A stretch of DNA of 64,000 nucleotides from BNXB01 sp031548005 (lineage in GTDB: Bacteria; Bacteroidota; Bacteroidia; Bacteroidales; Azobacteroidaceae), in the NCBI GenBank assembly GCA_031548005.1, contig JAVBRK010000024.1, positions 56,188 to 120,187 of the forward strand. The letters are read 5' to 3'. Shown here piece by piece: positions 17,810 to 25,640 of this stretch. The translations under genes were made by a program, and so were the position numbers. The first letter of the stretch is position 1; every line of letters starts with the position of its first letter. A model generated the notes under the pieces. That model was not told the origin of the DNA. It worked only from the letters and a program-made list of their open reading frames with translations, and made no database searches.

Positions 17810-20551
17810 ATGCCTGTTATCCCCGAGATATTACATCCGGATTATTTGCTGGATATCAGTGCTTTGGCCGAATGTTTCCGTCCCTACGGATCTCATCCGT
17901 TGAATTATACACTGTCCCGCCTGCAACCGAACCGGAACACCCGCCACATGCTGTTAGGAAATGCGGCGAATTTTTTCATCGATGAGTTGATCCATGAAGA
18001 AGAGGATCGTCCGGTCGGTTACCTGCCGTTGCTGAAAAACCTGTTTAGGTCTTCTCCGTTTGATTTTTCGGCTTGCAACGATCTGGAAAACCAGGAGGAG
18101 GAGCATGCTTTTTTTCTCGATTGCAAAAAACATTTTGCCAATATCCGGATAGCTGTGGACGATTTATTTCCTAAGGCCGGAATAGATCCCGGCGAAGTCA
18201 TCATAGAGCCATCGTTTGTTTGCAGTAAATTAGGCATACAGGGACGGTTGGACCTGATGTTGAATGATTTTTCCGCATTGGTGGAGTTGAAATCCGGAAA
18301 AGCTGTTGAAGATTTTCGTACCGGAGGACAGTTTATACATTCGGCCCGGAATCATTACACCCAAATGATTCTTTATCTGGCAGTGTTACAGTATAACCTG
18401 AATTTAAGCGCCGGACAGATCCGTTCGTATCTGTTGTATTCCCGGTATCCCGTATTGTCTAAAGAAGGCCATGAGGAGGCTCAACTGCTCGATGCATTGA
18501 GGTTGCGCAACGAAATTGTATCGATCGAATATGAGATTCAGAAGCGGAATGATCCGGAGTATACCGAATCCGTGCTGAAAGAAATGCATTCCGGAACGCT
18601 GAACACCAGGAATCTGACCGGAAATTTTTTCGATCATTACCTTCAGCCCTCCATCGATTGGTTCCGGACGGCGTTAAACGACCTGGATGTGTGTGAGCGT
18701 ACCTATTTTATGAGGCTGTATACATTTGTTGTCAAAGAATTATGGCTCTCAAAGGCCGGGGAGCGGGAATACGAGGGGGTTGCCAGGGCATCTAATCTCT
18801 GGAGTGCATCTTTTGAGGATAAGATGGCGGCAGGAGAGATATTGTACGATTTGAGAATCACGGATAACCGGGCAGCTTCGGAGCAGCATACCGTCGAACT
18901 GGAAATTCCGGACTACGATGATCTGTATCTGCCTAATTTTCGTCCGGGAGATGCCGTGGTACTCTACGAGCGATGTTCTGATGCCGATAAAATCAATAAC
19001 CGGCAGGTATTTAAAGGCTCCATAGAATTGCTGGAAAATAAACGGATCGTTGTCCGGCTGCGATACCGGCAGCGAAATCCGAAAGTCTGGAGCCAGGATA
19101 CATCGTATGCCCTGGAGCACGATTATATGGATTCGACCTACGATGGTATGTTTAAATCACTGACAGCTTTCATGATGGCTAACCAGGACCGGAAAGATTT
19201 GTTGTTATGCCGGAGAATGCCTGCCGTCGGGAGTCCACCCGATCTCCCGGAGGGTACCGACGATGTCGGTCGGTCGGTACAGAAAGCCTTGTCTTCCGAC
19301 GACTGTTTCCTGCTGGTCGGACCTCCCGGAACAGGGAAAACTTCATTAGCCCTCAGGCAAATGGTAGAGGCTTGCCTGAAAAATAATAAAAGTAATATCC
19401 TGTTACTCTCATATACAAACCGGGCAGTCGATGAGATCTGTAAAGCTTTGTGCTCGATCAGCGGAAATTTGCCGTTTATCCGGATCGGTAGTGAATTGAA
19501 TTGTGCGCCGGAGTACCGGGAGTATTTGATGGATCAGTGGCTGAGCCCCTGTAACCGGCGTAGCGAGGTACAACAGGTCATTGCTAAGTGCCGGATTTTC
19601 GTGGGAACTGTGGCTTCCGTGTGGAGCAAGTCCGGGATTTTCAAGCTCAAGCAATTCGATATGCTGATTGTCGATGAGGCCACCCAGTTGCTTGAGCCCC
19701 ATTTGCTGGGTATCCTGTGCTCCAAAACGTCCCGGGGCGACAACGCCGTCAAGCGGTTTGTCCTGATCGGAGATCATAAACAACTGCCGGCTATAGTCCT
19801 GCAATCGACGGAAGAGAGTAAAGTACAGGAGAGTATGCTTCATCAAACCGGGTTAACCGATCTGAGTAACTCCTTGTTTGAGCGTTTATACCGGAAATAC
19901 CGGGCAATCCACCTGGAAACAGCCTACGATATGCTTTCGCTGCAAGGCCGCATGCATCCTGAAATTGCGGCTTTCCCTTCCCGGTATTTTTACAACGACC
20001 GGTTGGGATGTGCCGGATTACCTCATCAGCAGAAAGAATGGGATCCTCACCATATGGTTTTTTACAATGTCCGGAAACAGACTACCGGGCAGTCGGATAA
20101 AATGAACCGGGAAGAGGCGATGGCGGTTGTTTCCATTTGCACCGGACTGTATGAAGAATCAATCCGCACGGGAACCGGGTTCAATCCGGAGAATATCGGG
20201 GTGATTACACCCTACCGGAATCAGATTGCATTGATCCGGAAATTATTGCAGGGTACGGGAAATAAAAATTTTGCAAATATCATGGTAGATACCGTGGAAC
20301 GCTTTCAGGGAGGCCAGAAAGAGGTGATTATTTTTTCTTTTTGTGTCAATACTCCCGGACAATTGAATGGGCTTCCTTCTGTGGTGGAGGAGAATGGTCA
20401 AATGATCGACCGGAAACTGAATGTGGTATTGACGCGGGCGCGCGAACGGCTGTATGTAATTGGAGACGAAACGATCTTATCCCGGAATGGGATTTTTAAT
20501 AGCCTTATCGGCTACCTGAAAAATAAATCCGGTCAGGTGGTTCCTAACTGA
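17810..20551 (+). CDS. Dna2-like nuclease-helicase (PD-(D/E)XK plus SF1B helicase)
   Basis: 913 residues. The N-terminal nuclease of Cas4/RecB type is marked by GRLDLM and ELKSGKA (Asp and ExK, about residues 145-166). The C-terminal superfamily 1 helicase has Walker A GPPGTGKTS (about 504), Walker B VDEATQ (about 622), motif III GDHKQLPA, motif V VERFQGGQKE and motif VI LTRARERLYVIGD. The layout resembles Dna2, which processes flaps or double-strand breaks. The cysteines of an Fe-S cluster seen in many Cas4/Dna2 nucleases were not recognised. It begins 4 nt after the QueG fusion and its 3' end overlaps tatC by 19 nt. Confidence 0.88.
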   Translation: MPVIPEILHPDYLLDISALAECFRPYGSHPLNYTLSRLQPNRNTRHMLLGNAANFFIDELIHEEEDRPVGYLPLLKNLFRSSPFDFSACNDLENQEEEHAFFLDCKKHFANIRIAVDDLFPKAGIDPGEVIIEPSFVCSKLGIQGRLDLMLNDFSALVELKSGKAVEDFRTGGQFIHSARNHYTQMILYLAVLQYNLNLSAGQIRSYLLYSRYPVLSKEGHEEAQLLDALRLRNEIVSIEYEIQKRNDPEYTESVLKEMHSGTLNTRNLTGNFFDHYLQPSIDWFRTALNDLDVCERTYFMRLYTFVVKELWLSKAGEREYEGVARASNLWSASFEDKMAAGEILYDLRITDNRAASEQHTVELEIPDYDDLYLPNFRPGDAVVLYERCSDADKINNRQVFKGSIELLENKRIVVRLRYRQRNPKVWSQDTSYALEHDYMDSTYDGMFKSLTAFMMANQDRKDLLLCRRMPAVGSPPDLPEGTDDVGRSVQKALSSDDCFLLVGPPGTGKTSLALRQMVEACLKNNKSNILLLSYTNRAVDEICKALCSISGNLPFIRIGSELNCAPEYREYLMDQWLSPCNRRSEVQQVIAKCRIFVGTVASVWSKSGIFKLKQFDMLIVDEATQLLEPHLLGILCSKTSRGDNAVKRFVLIGDHKQLPAIVLQSTEESKVQESMLHQTGLTDLSNSLFERLYRKYRAIHLETAYDMLSLQGRMHPEIAAFPSRYFYNDRLGCAGLPHQQKEWDPHHMVFYNVRKQTTGQSDKMNREEAMAVVSICTGLYEESIRTGTGFNPENIGVITPYRNQIALIRKLLQGTGNKNFANIMVDTVERFQGGQKEVIIFSFCVNTPGQLNGLPSVVEENGQMIDRKLNVVLTRARERLYVIGDETILSRNGIFNSLIGYLKNKSGQVVPN

Positions 20552-21354
20552 TCTTCACGCTTCTCTTTTTTTACTAAAATAGCGCTGAGCTCGTAAAGCA
20601 GGTATAATGGGATGAATACTACCGATAAGGTAAACGGATCGCTTGAAGGAGTGATAATGGCCGACAGCACAAGCAATACAATAATTGCATGACGACGGAA
20701 CTGCCTGAAAAAAGAGCGGTTCAGAATCCCTAACTGAGATAATAACCAACTGACCAAAGGCAATTCGAAGACTACCCCCATGATGAATATCAACATGATA
20801 AAGTTATCCATATAAGATTCCAGCGAGGTGTGGTTGACGATGCTTGCACTCAGTTGGTAAGTATAAAGGAAACGTAAAGTCATCGGAAAAACTAAGCAAT
20901 ACCCGACAGCACATCCGACAAAAAACATAACGGTTCCGAACAGGAACACCCAACGGATGCTTTTTTTCTCATGTGCGTATAATGCCGGGCTGATGAATCG
21001 CCACAGTTCAAAAATGATATAAGGGCAGGTCAGGATGAAAGCCAGGTAGAACGACATACTCATGTGGGTAAAGAACTGGGATGGAAGCTTGTAGTTGATT
21101 ACATCCACATGAAAATTTTCACTGCAAAAATCGGGTAATAGAGAAGGATACAGTGAACTGATCTTGCAAAGGTGCTTGTATAGGAAAAAATCGGAGCTCC
21201 CGGGAGCCATGACCACGTGGTCGAATAAATAAGGCATATAAACAAAGCCGACTATTGCAAAAACAACCAATGCAATAATCGACCTGAATATTGTCCACCG
21301 AAGTTCTTCCAGATGATCCCAGAATGACATCTCTTTCACTTCCACTTCACTCAT
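20533..21354 (-). CDS. tatC: Twin-arginine translocase subunit TatC
   Basis: A 273-residue, six-helix membrane receptor that binds twin-arginine signal peptides for export of folded proteins. The conserved N-terminal SFWDHLEELRW motif and the acidic Glu in IIFELWRFISPAL are present, followed by SSDPFTLSVVFIPLYLLYE. It contains an inserted periplasmic loop (about residues 50-90) with two Cys, longer than in E. coli TatC. It is cotranscribed with tatA (21 nt upstream). The oxidoreductase at the window start is a likely client. Confidence 0.95.
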   Translation of the reverse strand: MSEVEVKEMSFWDHLEELRWTIFRSIIALVVFAIVGFVYMPYLFDHVVMAPGSSDFFLYKHLCKISSLYPSLLPDFCSENFHVDVINYKLPSQFFTHMSMSFYLAFILTCPYIIFELWRFISPALYAHEKKSIRWVFLFGTVMFFVGCAVGYCLVFPMTLRFLYTYQLSASIVNHTSLESYMDNFIMLIFIMGVVFELPLVSWLLSQLGILNRSFFRQFRRHAIIVLLVLSAIITPSSDPFTLSVVFIPLYLLYELSAILVKKEKREDQLGTT

Positions 21355-21375
21355 ATTTTCCCCTCAGCTTATAGA

Positions 21376-21579
21376 TTACTTTTGGGTATTGTCCTGAGTC
21401 TGATCGTCTTTAATTTCGTCTTCGAGGCCTTTTACGCCGTCTTTGAAACTTTTAACGCCTTTCCCAATTCCTTTCATGAGTTCAGGAATCTTCTTCCCTC
21501 CGAAAAGGAGCAGGATTGCAAAAGCGATAATGATAATTTCTCCTGTGCCTAAATTGCCGAAAAACAACAATGTATCCAT
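21376..21579 (-). CDS. tatA: Twin-arginine translocase subunit TatA/E
   Basis: A 67-residue pore-forming Tat subunit. One N-terminal helix (GEIIIIAFAILLLFGGKKI) is followed by the family FGGKKIPEL hinge and an amphipathic helix (GKGVKSFKDGVKG) with an acidic tail. MDTLL at 21579 is preferred; ATG 21588 would add only three residues. It is upstream of tatC in the usual order. No separate TatB was seen, as is common in Bacteroidota. Confidence 0.93.
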   Translation of the reverse strand: MDTLLFFGNLGTGEIIIIAFAILLLFGGKKIPELMKGIGKGVKSFKDGVKGLEDEIKDDQTQDNTQK

Positions 21580-21668
21580 AATGTGCATATTAATTGATTA
21601 ATGGGCTTTCTCCCAGGAAAACCCAGCTGCAAATTTAGATTAAAAAAATGATGTTCGCAAAAAAACTC

Positions 21669-21676
21669 TATCTTTG
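21669..21676 (+). promoter_or_regulatory. -7 element of the fabD promoter
   Basis: TATCTTTG, a full -7 consensus match, 33 nt before the start of fabD. No good -33 TTTG is seen. Confidence 0.6.
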
Positions 21677-21708
21677 CATCACTTTTATTAATTTTAAATA
21701 ACATATCG

Positions 21709-22587
21709 ATGAAAGCATTTGTATTTCCGGGCCAGGGCGCTCAATTTGTGGGAATGGGAAGAGGCTTGTACGAGCAATCTCCGGTAGCTAAAGAGATGTT
21801 TGAAAAAGCGAACGATATACTGGGTTTCCGGATCACCGACCTGATGTTTGAAGGTACGGATGAAGATCTTCGTCAGACAAAGGTCACGCAACCGGCTATT
21901 TTCCTGCATTCAGTAATTCTGGCGAAAACAATGGGCGATACATTCCAGCCCGATATGGTGGCCGGCCACTCGCTGGGAGAATTTTCTGCCCTGGTTGCTG
22001 CCGGATCTTTGTCTTTTGAAGATGGGCTGAAACTGGTCTATACCCGGGCATTGGCTATGCAAAAGGCTTGTGAGGCAGCTCCGTCTACCATGGCGGCTGT
22101 GCTGAACCTGTCTGATGGAAAAGTAGAAGAAATATGTGCAGGAATCGACGATATAGTCGTTCCGGCCAACTATAATTGCCCGGGGCAGATTGTGATTTCC
22201 GGAACAGAGTCTGGTATTGACAAGGCTTGTGAGCAACTATTGGCGGCAGGGGCGAAGCGGGCTTTGAAACTGAAAGTAGGAGGGGCTTTCCACTCTCCGC
22301 TGATGGAACCGGCGCGAGCTGAGTTGGCCCAGGCAATCAATTCGACAGTATTTTCGATCCCGGTGTGCCCGGTGTATCAGAATGTGACTACGGTGGCAGA
22401 AAGTAATCCGGAAACAATTAAAGAAAATCTGGTAGCCCAATTGACTGCCCCGGTAAAATGGACCCAATCCGTTCAGCACATGATTGCTGATGGCGCTTCC
22501 TCGTTTACAGAAGTAGGTCCGGGTAATGTTTTACAAGGCCTGGTGAAAAAAATCGATCCGGATATCGAAACACAAGGCATGGCCTGA
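21709..22587 (+). CDS. fabD: Malonyl-CoA:ACP transacylase
   Basis: A 292-residue cytoplasmic enzyme that loads malonyl groups onto acyl carrier protein for fatty acid synthesis. The N-terminal FPGQGAQFVGMG motif, the catalytic Ser in AGHSLGEFSAL (about residue 86), the Arg in YTRALAMQ that positions the malonyl carboxylate, and the catalytic His in GGAFHSPLM are all present. The length is normal. It is monocistronic here: a strong inverted repeat follows and the next gene is convergent. Confidence 0.95.
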   Translation: MKAFVFPGQGAQFVGMGRGLYEQSPVAKEMFEKANDILGFRITDLMFEGTDEDLRQTKVTQPAIFLHSVILAKTMGDTFQPDMVAGHSLGEFSALVAAGSLSFEDGLKLVYTRALAMQKACEAAPSTMAAVLNLSDGKVEEICAGIDDIVVPANYNCPGQIVISGTESGIDKACEQLLAAGAKRALKLKVGGAFHSPLMEPARAELAQAINSTVFSIPVCPVYQNVTTVAESNPETIKENLVAQLTAPVKWTQSVQHMIADGASSFTEVGPGNVLQGLVKKIDPDIETQGMA

Positions 22588-22603
22588 TCCGTCATATTTT
22601 TGA

Positions 22604-22663
22604 AATTTCACAGATGACAGGAATTTGAATTTTTATATAAATAATCCTATCATCTGTGAAATT
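22604..22663. terminator. Inverted repeat between convergent genes, likely bidirectional terminator
   Basis: Arms of 19 bp (22604-22622 and 22645-22663) with one mismatch and a 22-nt AT-rich loop, between fabD and the convergent small membrane gene. The A/T-rich flanks are compatible with termination both ways, but no clean T-run follows. Confidence 0.6.
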
Positions 22664-22686
22664 CTGTAAAAATCAGAAAGCGGATT

Positions 22687-22881
22687 TTACATCCTGCGCT
22701 TCCTTTCTCTCCTCTGTTGGTCTTTCCCTATAGCTACTGCAATAATCCCGCCTGAAATAACCGCTACAATGATATTTTCTGCTGTAGAGGCCGCGGAGGG
22801 TATTGTAAACAGCATGATGCAAAGTACCACCCACAGAAGAATAATACAGATAATCTGAAACCTTGTCAATCCTTTTTTCAT
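22687..22881 (-). CDS. Small two-helix membrane protein
   Basis: A 64-residue protein with two hydrophobic segments (IICIILLWVVLCIMLFTI and ENIIVAVISGGIIAVAIG) and a strongly basic C-terminus ending QQRRERKRRM. No family was recognised. It is supported as a real gene by a near-perfect promoter 22 nt upstream and by the terminator-like repeat after it. Topology would place both ends in the cytoplasm, with the basic tail inside. Confidence 0.7.
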   Translation of the reverse strand: MKKGLTRFQIICIILLWVVLCIMLFTIPSAASTAENIIVAVISGGIIAVAIGKDQQRRERKRRM

Positions 22882-22902
22882 CTGTTACAGCCCTTTTATT
22901 TG

Positions 22903-22933
22903 CAAATATAAAGACTTTTTCAGATTTGTCAAA
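22903..22933 (-). promoter_or_regulatory. Promoter of the small membrane protein gene
   Basis: On the minus strand, TTTG (complement of 22930-22933), a 19-nt spacer and TATATTTG (complement of 22903-22910): a perfect consensus match. Confidence 0.8.
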
Positions 22934-22935
22934 AA

Positions 22936-22967
22936 TTTGGATGTTAACTAATGTTACCTTATCTTTG
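22936..22967 (+). promoter_or_regulatory. Promoter of the PDZ/DUF4136 gene
   Basis: TTTG at 22936-22939, a 20-nt spacer, TATCTTTG at 22960-22967: a perfect match. Its -33 box is only 2 bp from that of the divergent promoter. Confidence 0.8.
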
Positions 22968-22993
22968 TGTTCTAAAAATAAATTGCAACACAT

Positions 22994-24430
22994 ATGAAAC
23001 GTATTTTCTCATTACTGATCTTTTCTTTTCTGATCCTGCCGGCTGCATTCTCTCAATTGCCGGGAGATTTTGTTTGTCGCCTGGGCTTTACCTATGAAAT
23101 TAGTTCGCAGGAAAGCTGGGGTAAAAATAGGCCTGTTGTCCTGTCGGTGCAGCCGCTTTCACCTGCAGATGAAGCAGGGTTAAAAATCAACGATGTCATC
23201 GAGTCGATCAATGGTGTTAAAACGGAAGGACAGCCCATCGACGCGCTCAATGGAATGTTCCAGAATAACTCATTAGATCAACTGAAACTGGTGGTTCGAA
23301 ATCTTGGGTATAAAGACAAGGGGGTGAATCTCAATAAAGATTGTAAGCTTTCCAGAGCGTTGAACGAAAGGGATCTCTCGATGGTTTACTCTTTTTATAG
23401 TTTGGAGGATATGCAGTTAAGAGGTTTTTCCTGCCCGTTCAGGACCACCTTGAGAGCCTCCTCTGATTTTTCTAATTACAAAACATTTGGTTTTATGCCT
23501 GTGGATGAAAATAACAAAGCGCTTGAAGACGTGATTAATGCTTCGATACGGAAAGCGCTTGAAAAAAGAGGATTGATTTATCAGGCAGAAAATCCGGATC
23601 TTGCAATCAGCACAAATTATTCTTACAATAAAAATAAAAATTTTCAGGAAGACACCAATGTGGATAAACTTCCGGTAGCATGCAGATACAATATGGAAAC
23701 CGGAAAAATGGAAAATCTGCCGATCTACTATCATCCGCTGATTGGAGATAAGCAGGCGCAGTATCTGTTGAGTCTGGGCATTCAACTGATCGACCGGAGC
23801 CGGTCGTCCGGAAATAACCTGCATGTGATCTGGGAATGTGAAGCCAACGAGCTGCTGGGTTCCGATTACCCTCTGGATGCCTATTCCCGGCTTCATATTC
23901 CATTGATGCTGATGCAGTATCCTTATCCTCAAACACTGGGTGAAGCCCGGTTTCGCTACAACAGTATGAAGTATAATTATACCGGATTGAATTACAATAT
24001 CGATAATCTGGAAGAGGTGATCGATGTAGACCGTCTTTCTCCGGCCTATCAGTCTTCCCTCAAACCGGGAGATCAGATCGAGCGTATTTGCGGGATTAAG
24101 ATCCAACCCGATCAGACAACAGCCAGTGAAGCTTATAAGCAGTTTATTTATAAGACGATTTCGCTTCGCGACCCGAAAACGACCTACACCGATGCGAACG
24201 GTTTTACCCAGTGTATGTTCTGGAACAGGCTTAACTATGCCCAGGTAAGCGACGAGTTCAAGAATCCGAGGTATGCAACCGCTTATTCCTATCTGTTTTA
24301 TTTCGAGCCCTACATCAATCTTTCGGGAACGAATATCCTGACGTTTGATGTCAAACGGGGAAGGGAGAGATTAAGCATGAAAGTAACTCCTGTTATACGT
24401 ACGGAATCTTCTTTTGAAAATTATAAGTAA
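22994..24430 (+). CDS. Secreted PDZ and DUF4136-like domain protein
   Basis: 478 residues. A signal peptide (MKRIFSLLIFSFLILPAAFS) ends near residue 20, so the protein is periplasmic or surface-exposed. A PDZ domain follows (about 45-105: VLSVQPLSPADEAGLKINDV). Next is a DUF4136-like segment (about 158-300, YKTFGFMPVDENNKALED through DLAISTNYSYNKN), and then a second PDZ-like element (about 340-375: DRLSPAYQSSLKPGDQIERI). There is no protease catalytic signature, so it is likely a scaffold or binding protein. The partner is unknown. Confidence 0.75.
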   Translation: MKRIFSLLIFSFLILPAAFSQLPGDFVCRLGFTYEISSQESWGKNRPVVLSVQPLSPADEAGLKINDVIESINGVKTEGQPIDALNGMFQNNSLDQLKLVVRNLGYKDKGVNLNKDCKLSRALNERDLSMVYSFYSLEDMQLRGFSCPFRTTLRASSDFSNYKTFGFMPVDENNKALEDVINASIRKALEKRGLIYQAENPDLAISTNYSYNKNKNFQEDTNVDKLPVACRYNMETGKMENLPIYYHPLIGDKQAQYLLSLGIQLIDRSRSSGNNLHVIWECEANELLGSDYPLDAYSRLHIPLMLMQYPYPQTLGEARFRYNSMKYNYTGLNYNIDNLEEVIDVDRLSPAYQSSLKPGDQIERICGIKIQPDQTTASEAYKQFIYKTISLRDPKTTYTDANGFTQCMFWNRLNYAQVSDEFKNPRYATAYSYLFYFEPYINLSGTNILTFDVKRGRERLSMKVTPVIRTESSFENYK

Positions 24431-24435
24431 ACGGA

Positions 24436-25590
24436 TTACCGGATCATTTTGATCCATTTTTCATTGCTTCCGGAGGAGGCAACAACCGATTCAATGAATT
24501 GCATGCCTTTCACTCCGTCTTCAACACCTGGAAAGTCGAGGTATTCCGGTTCCGGATTTTCCCCGCTCAGCGTGCATTGGAGAGTTAAAGCAAAGTTCCG
24601 GTAAATATTGGCAAAAGCTTCAATGTAGCCTTCCGGGTGTCCTCCCGGCACCCGGGAGTTATGTTGGGCTATGTGCGACATCCATCCGGTGGAGGTGCGG
24701 ATAATCTCCTTTGGGCGGTCTTTCCATTTCAGTACCATGGTATTCGGATCTTCCTGGTGCCATTCCAGTCCTCCGTTCTCACCATATACCCGGATCGAGA
24801 GTTCATTTTCTTCTCCAGCTGCAATCTGAGATGCGGCAAGCATTCCTTTGGCTCCTCCTTTGTACCGGATCATAACAACACCATCATCGTCTAATAAGCG
24901 GTTCGGCACGAAAGTATTCAGTTCGGCACAAATTTCTGTTGCCTGTAGCCCCGTAATATACTCTGCCAGATTAAAAGCGTGGGTGCCGATATCGCCCATA
25001 CAGCCGGCTTTTCCCGAGCGTTGCGGATCTAAGCGCCAGGAGGCCTGCTTATTGGAATCGCCGATATCATCCGACAGCCATCCCTGGGGATAGATAACGT
25101 AAATACGTCGTATTTTTCCAAGATCTCCCCGCATCACCCGGAACCGGGCTTCTTTTATCATCGGATAACCGGTGTAAGTATGTGTCAGTCCGAGTAAAAG
25201 GCCTGTTTCGCGGACTTTGTCGCGAAGCTGGTGTGCCTCTTCTAAGGAAAAAGTCATCGGTTTATCCAGCATCACATGAAATCCTTTTTCCAATGCCAGC
25301 AGGGCAGGGCCGAAGTGTATGTGGTTGGGGGTTACAATCGATACGAAGTCCATCCGTTCACCTTCGGGTAACAGCGCCTCCTTTTCGATCATTTCCCGGA
25401 ATGTTCTATAAATCCGGTTTTCCGGCAGGAATAAATTCTTTCCGGTATTCAGAGAGTTTTCATAAGAAGAACTGAAGCATCCGCACACTAATTCTGTCAG
25501 TCCGTCGAGGTTGGCGGCTATGCGGTGTATCGATCCGATGAAAGAACCTTCTCCTCCACCTACCATTCCCATTCTGATTTTCCGTTTCAT
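24436..25590 (-). CDS. Gfo/Idh/MocA family oxidoreductase, cytoplasmic
   Basis: 384 residues with an N-terminal Rossmann fold (GMVGGGEGSFIGSIHR) and the catalytic segment MLDKPMTFSLEEA, where DKP replaces the common EKP. The C-terminal domain has GDIGTHAFNLAEYITG with the family's Asp and His. No signal peptide, so it is cytoplasmic and distinct from the exported paralogue at the window start. It probably oxidises a sugar or inositol-like compound with NAD(P). It is 50 nt downstream of thrA on the same strand, with no functional link evident. Confidence 0.9.
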   Translation of the reverse strand: MKRKIRMGMVGGGEGSFIGSIHRIAANLDGLTELVCGCFSSSYENSLNTGKNLFLPENRIYRTFREMIEKEALLPEGERMDFVSIVTPNHIHFGPALLALEKGFHVMLDKPMTFSLEEAHQLRDKVRETGLLLGLTHTYTGYPMIKEARFRVMRGDLGKIRRIYVIYPQGWLSDDIGDSNKQASWRLDPQRSGKAGCMGDIGTHAFNLAEYITGLQATEICAELNTFVPNRLLDDDGVVMIRYKGGAKGMLAASQIAAGEENELSIRVYGENGGLEWHQEDPNTMVLKWKDRPKEIIRTSTGWMSHIAQHNSRVPGGHPEGYIEAFANIYRNFALTLQCTLSGENPEPEYLDFPGVEDGVKGMQFIESVVASSGSNEKWIKMIR

Positions 25591-25640
25591 AATATATGAT
25601 TTGATAAAAGGTTATTTATATCTTGCTATAGCGCTTTGAA

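Noticed and set aside
23417..24106. 229-residue minus-strand open frame
   Set aside because: Opposite the PDZ/DUF4136 gene, with no recognisable fold; a shadow of that gene.
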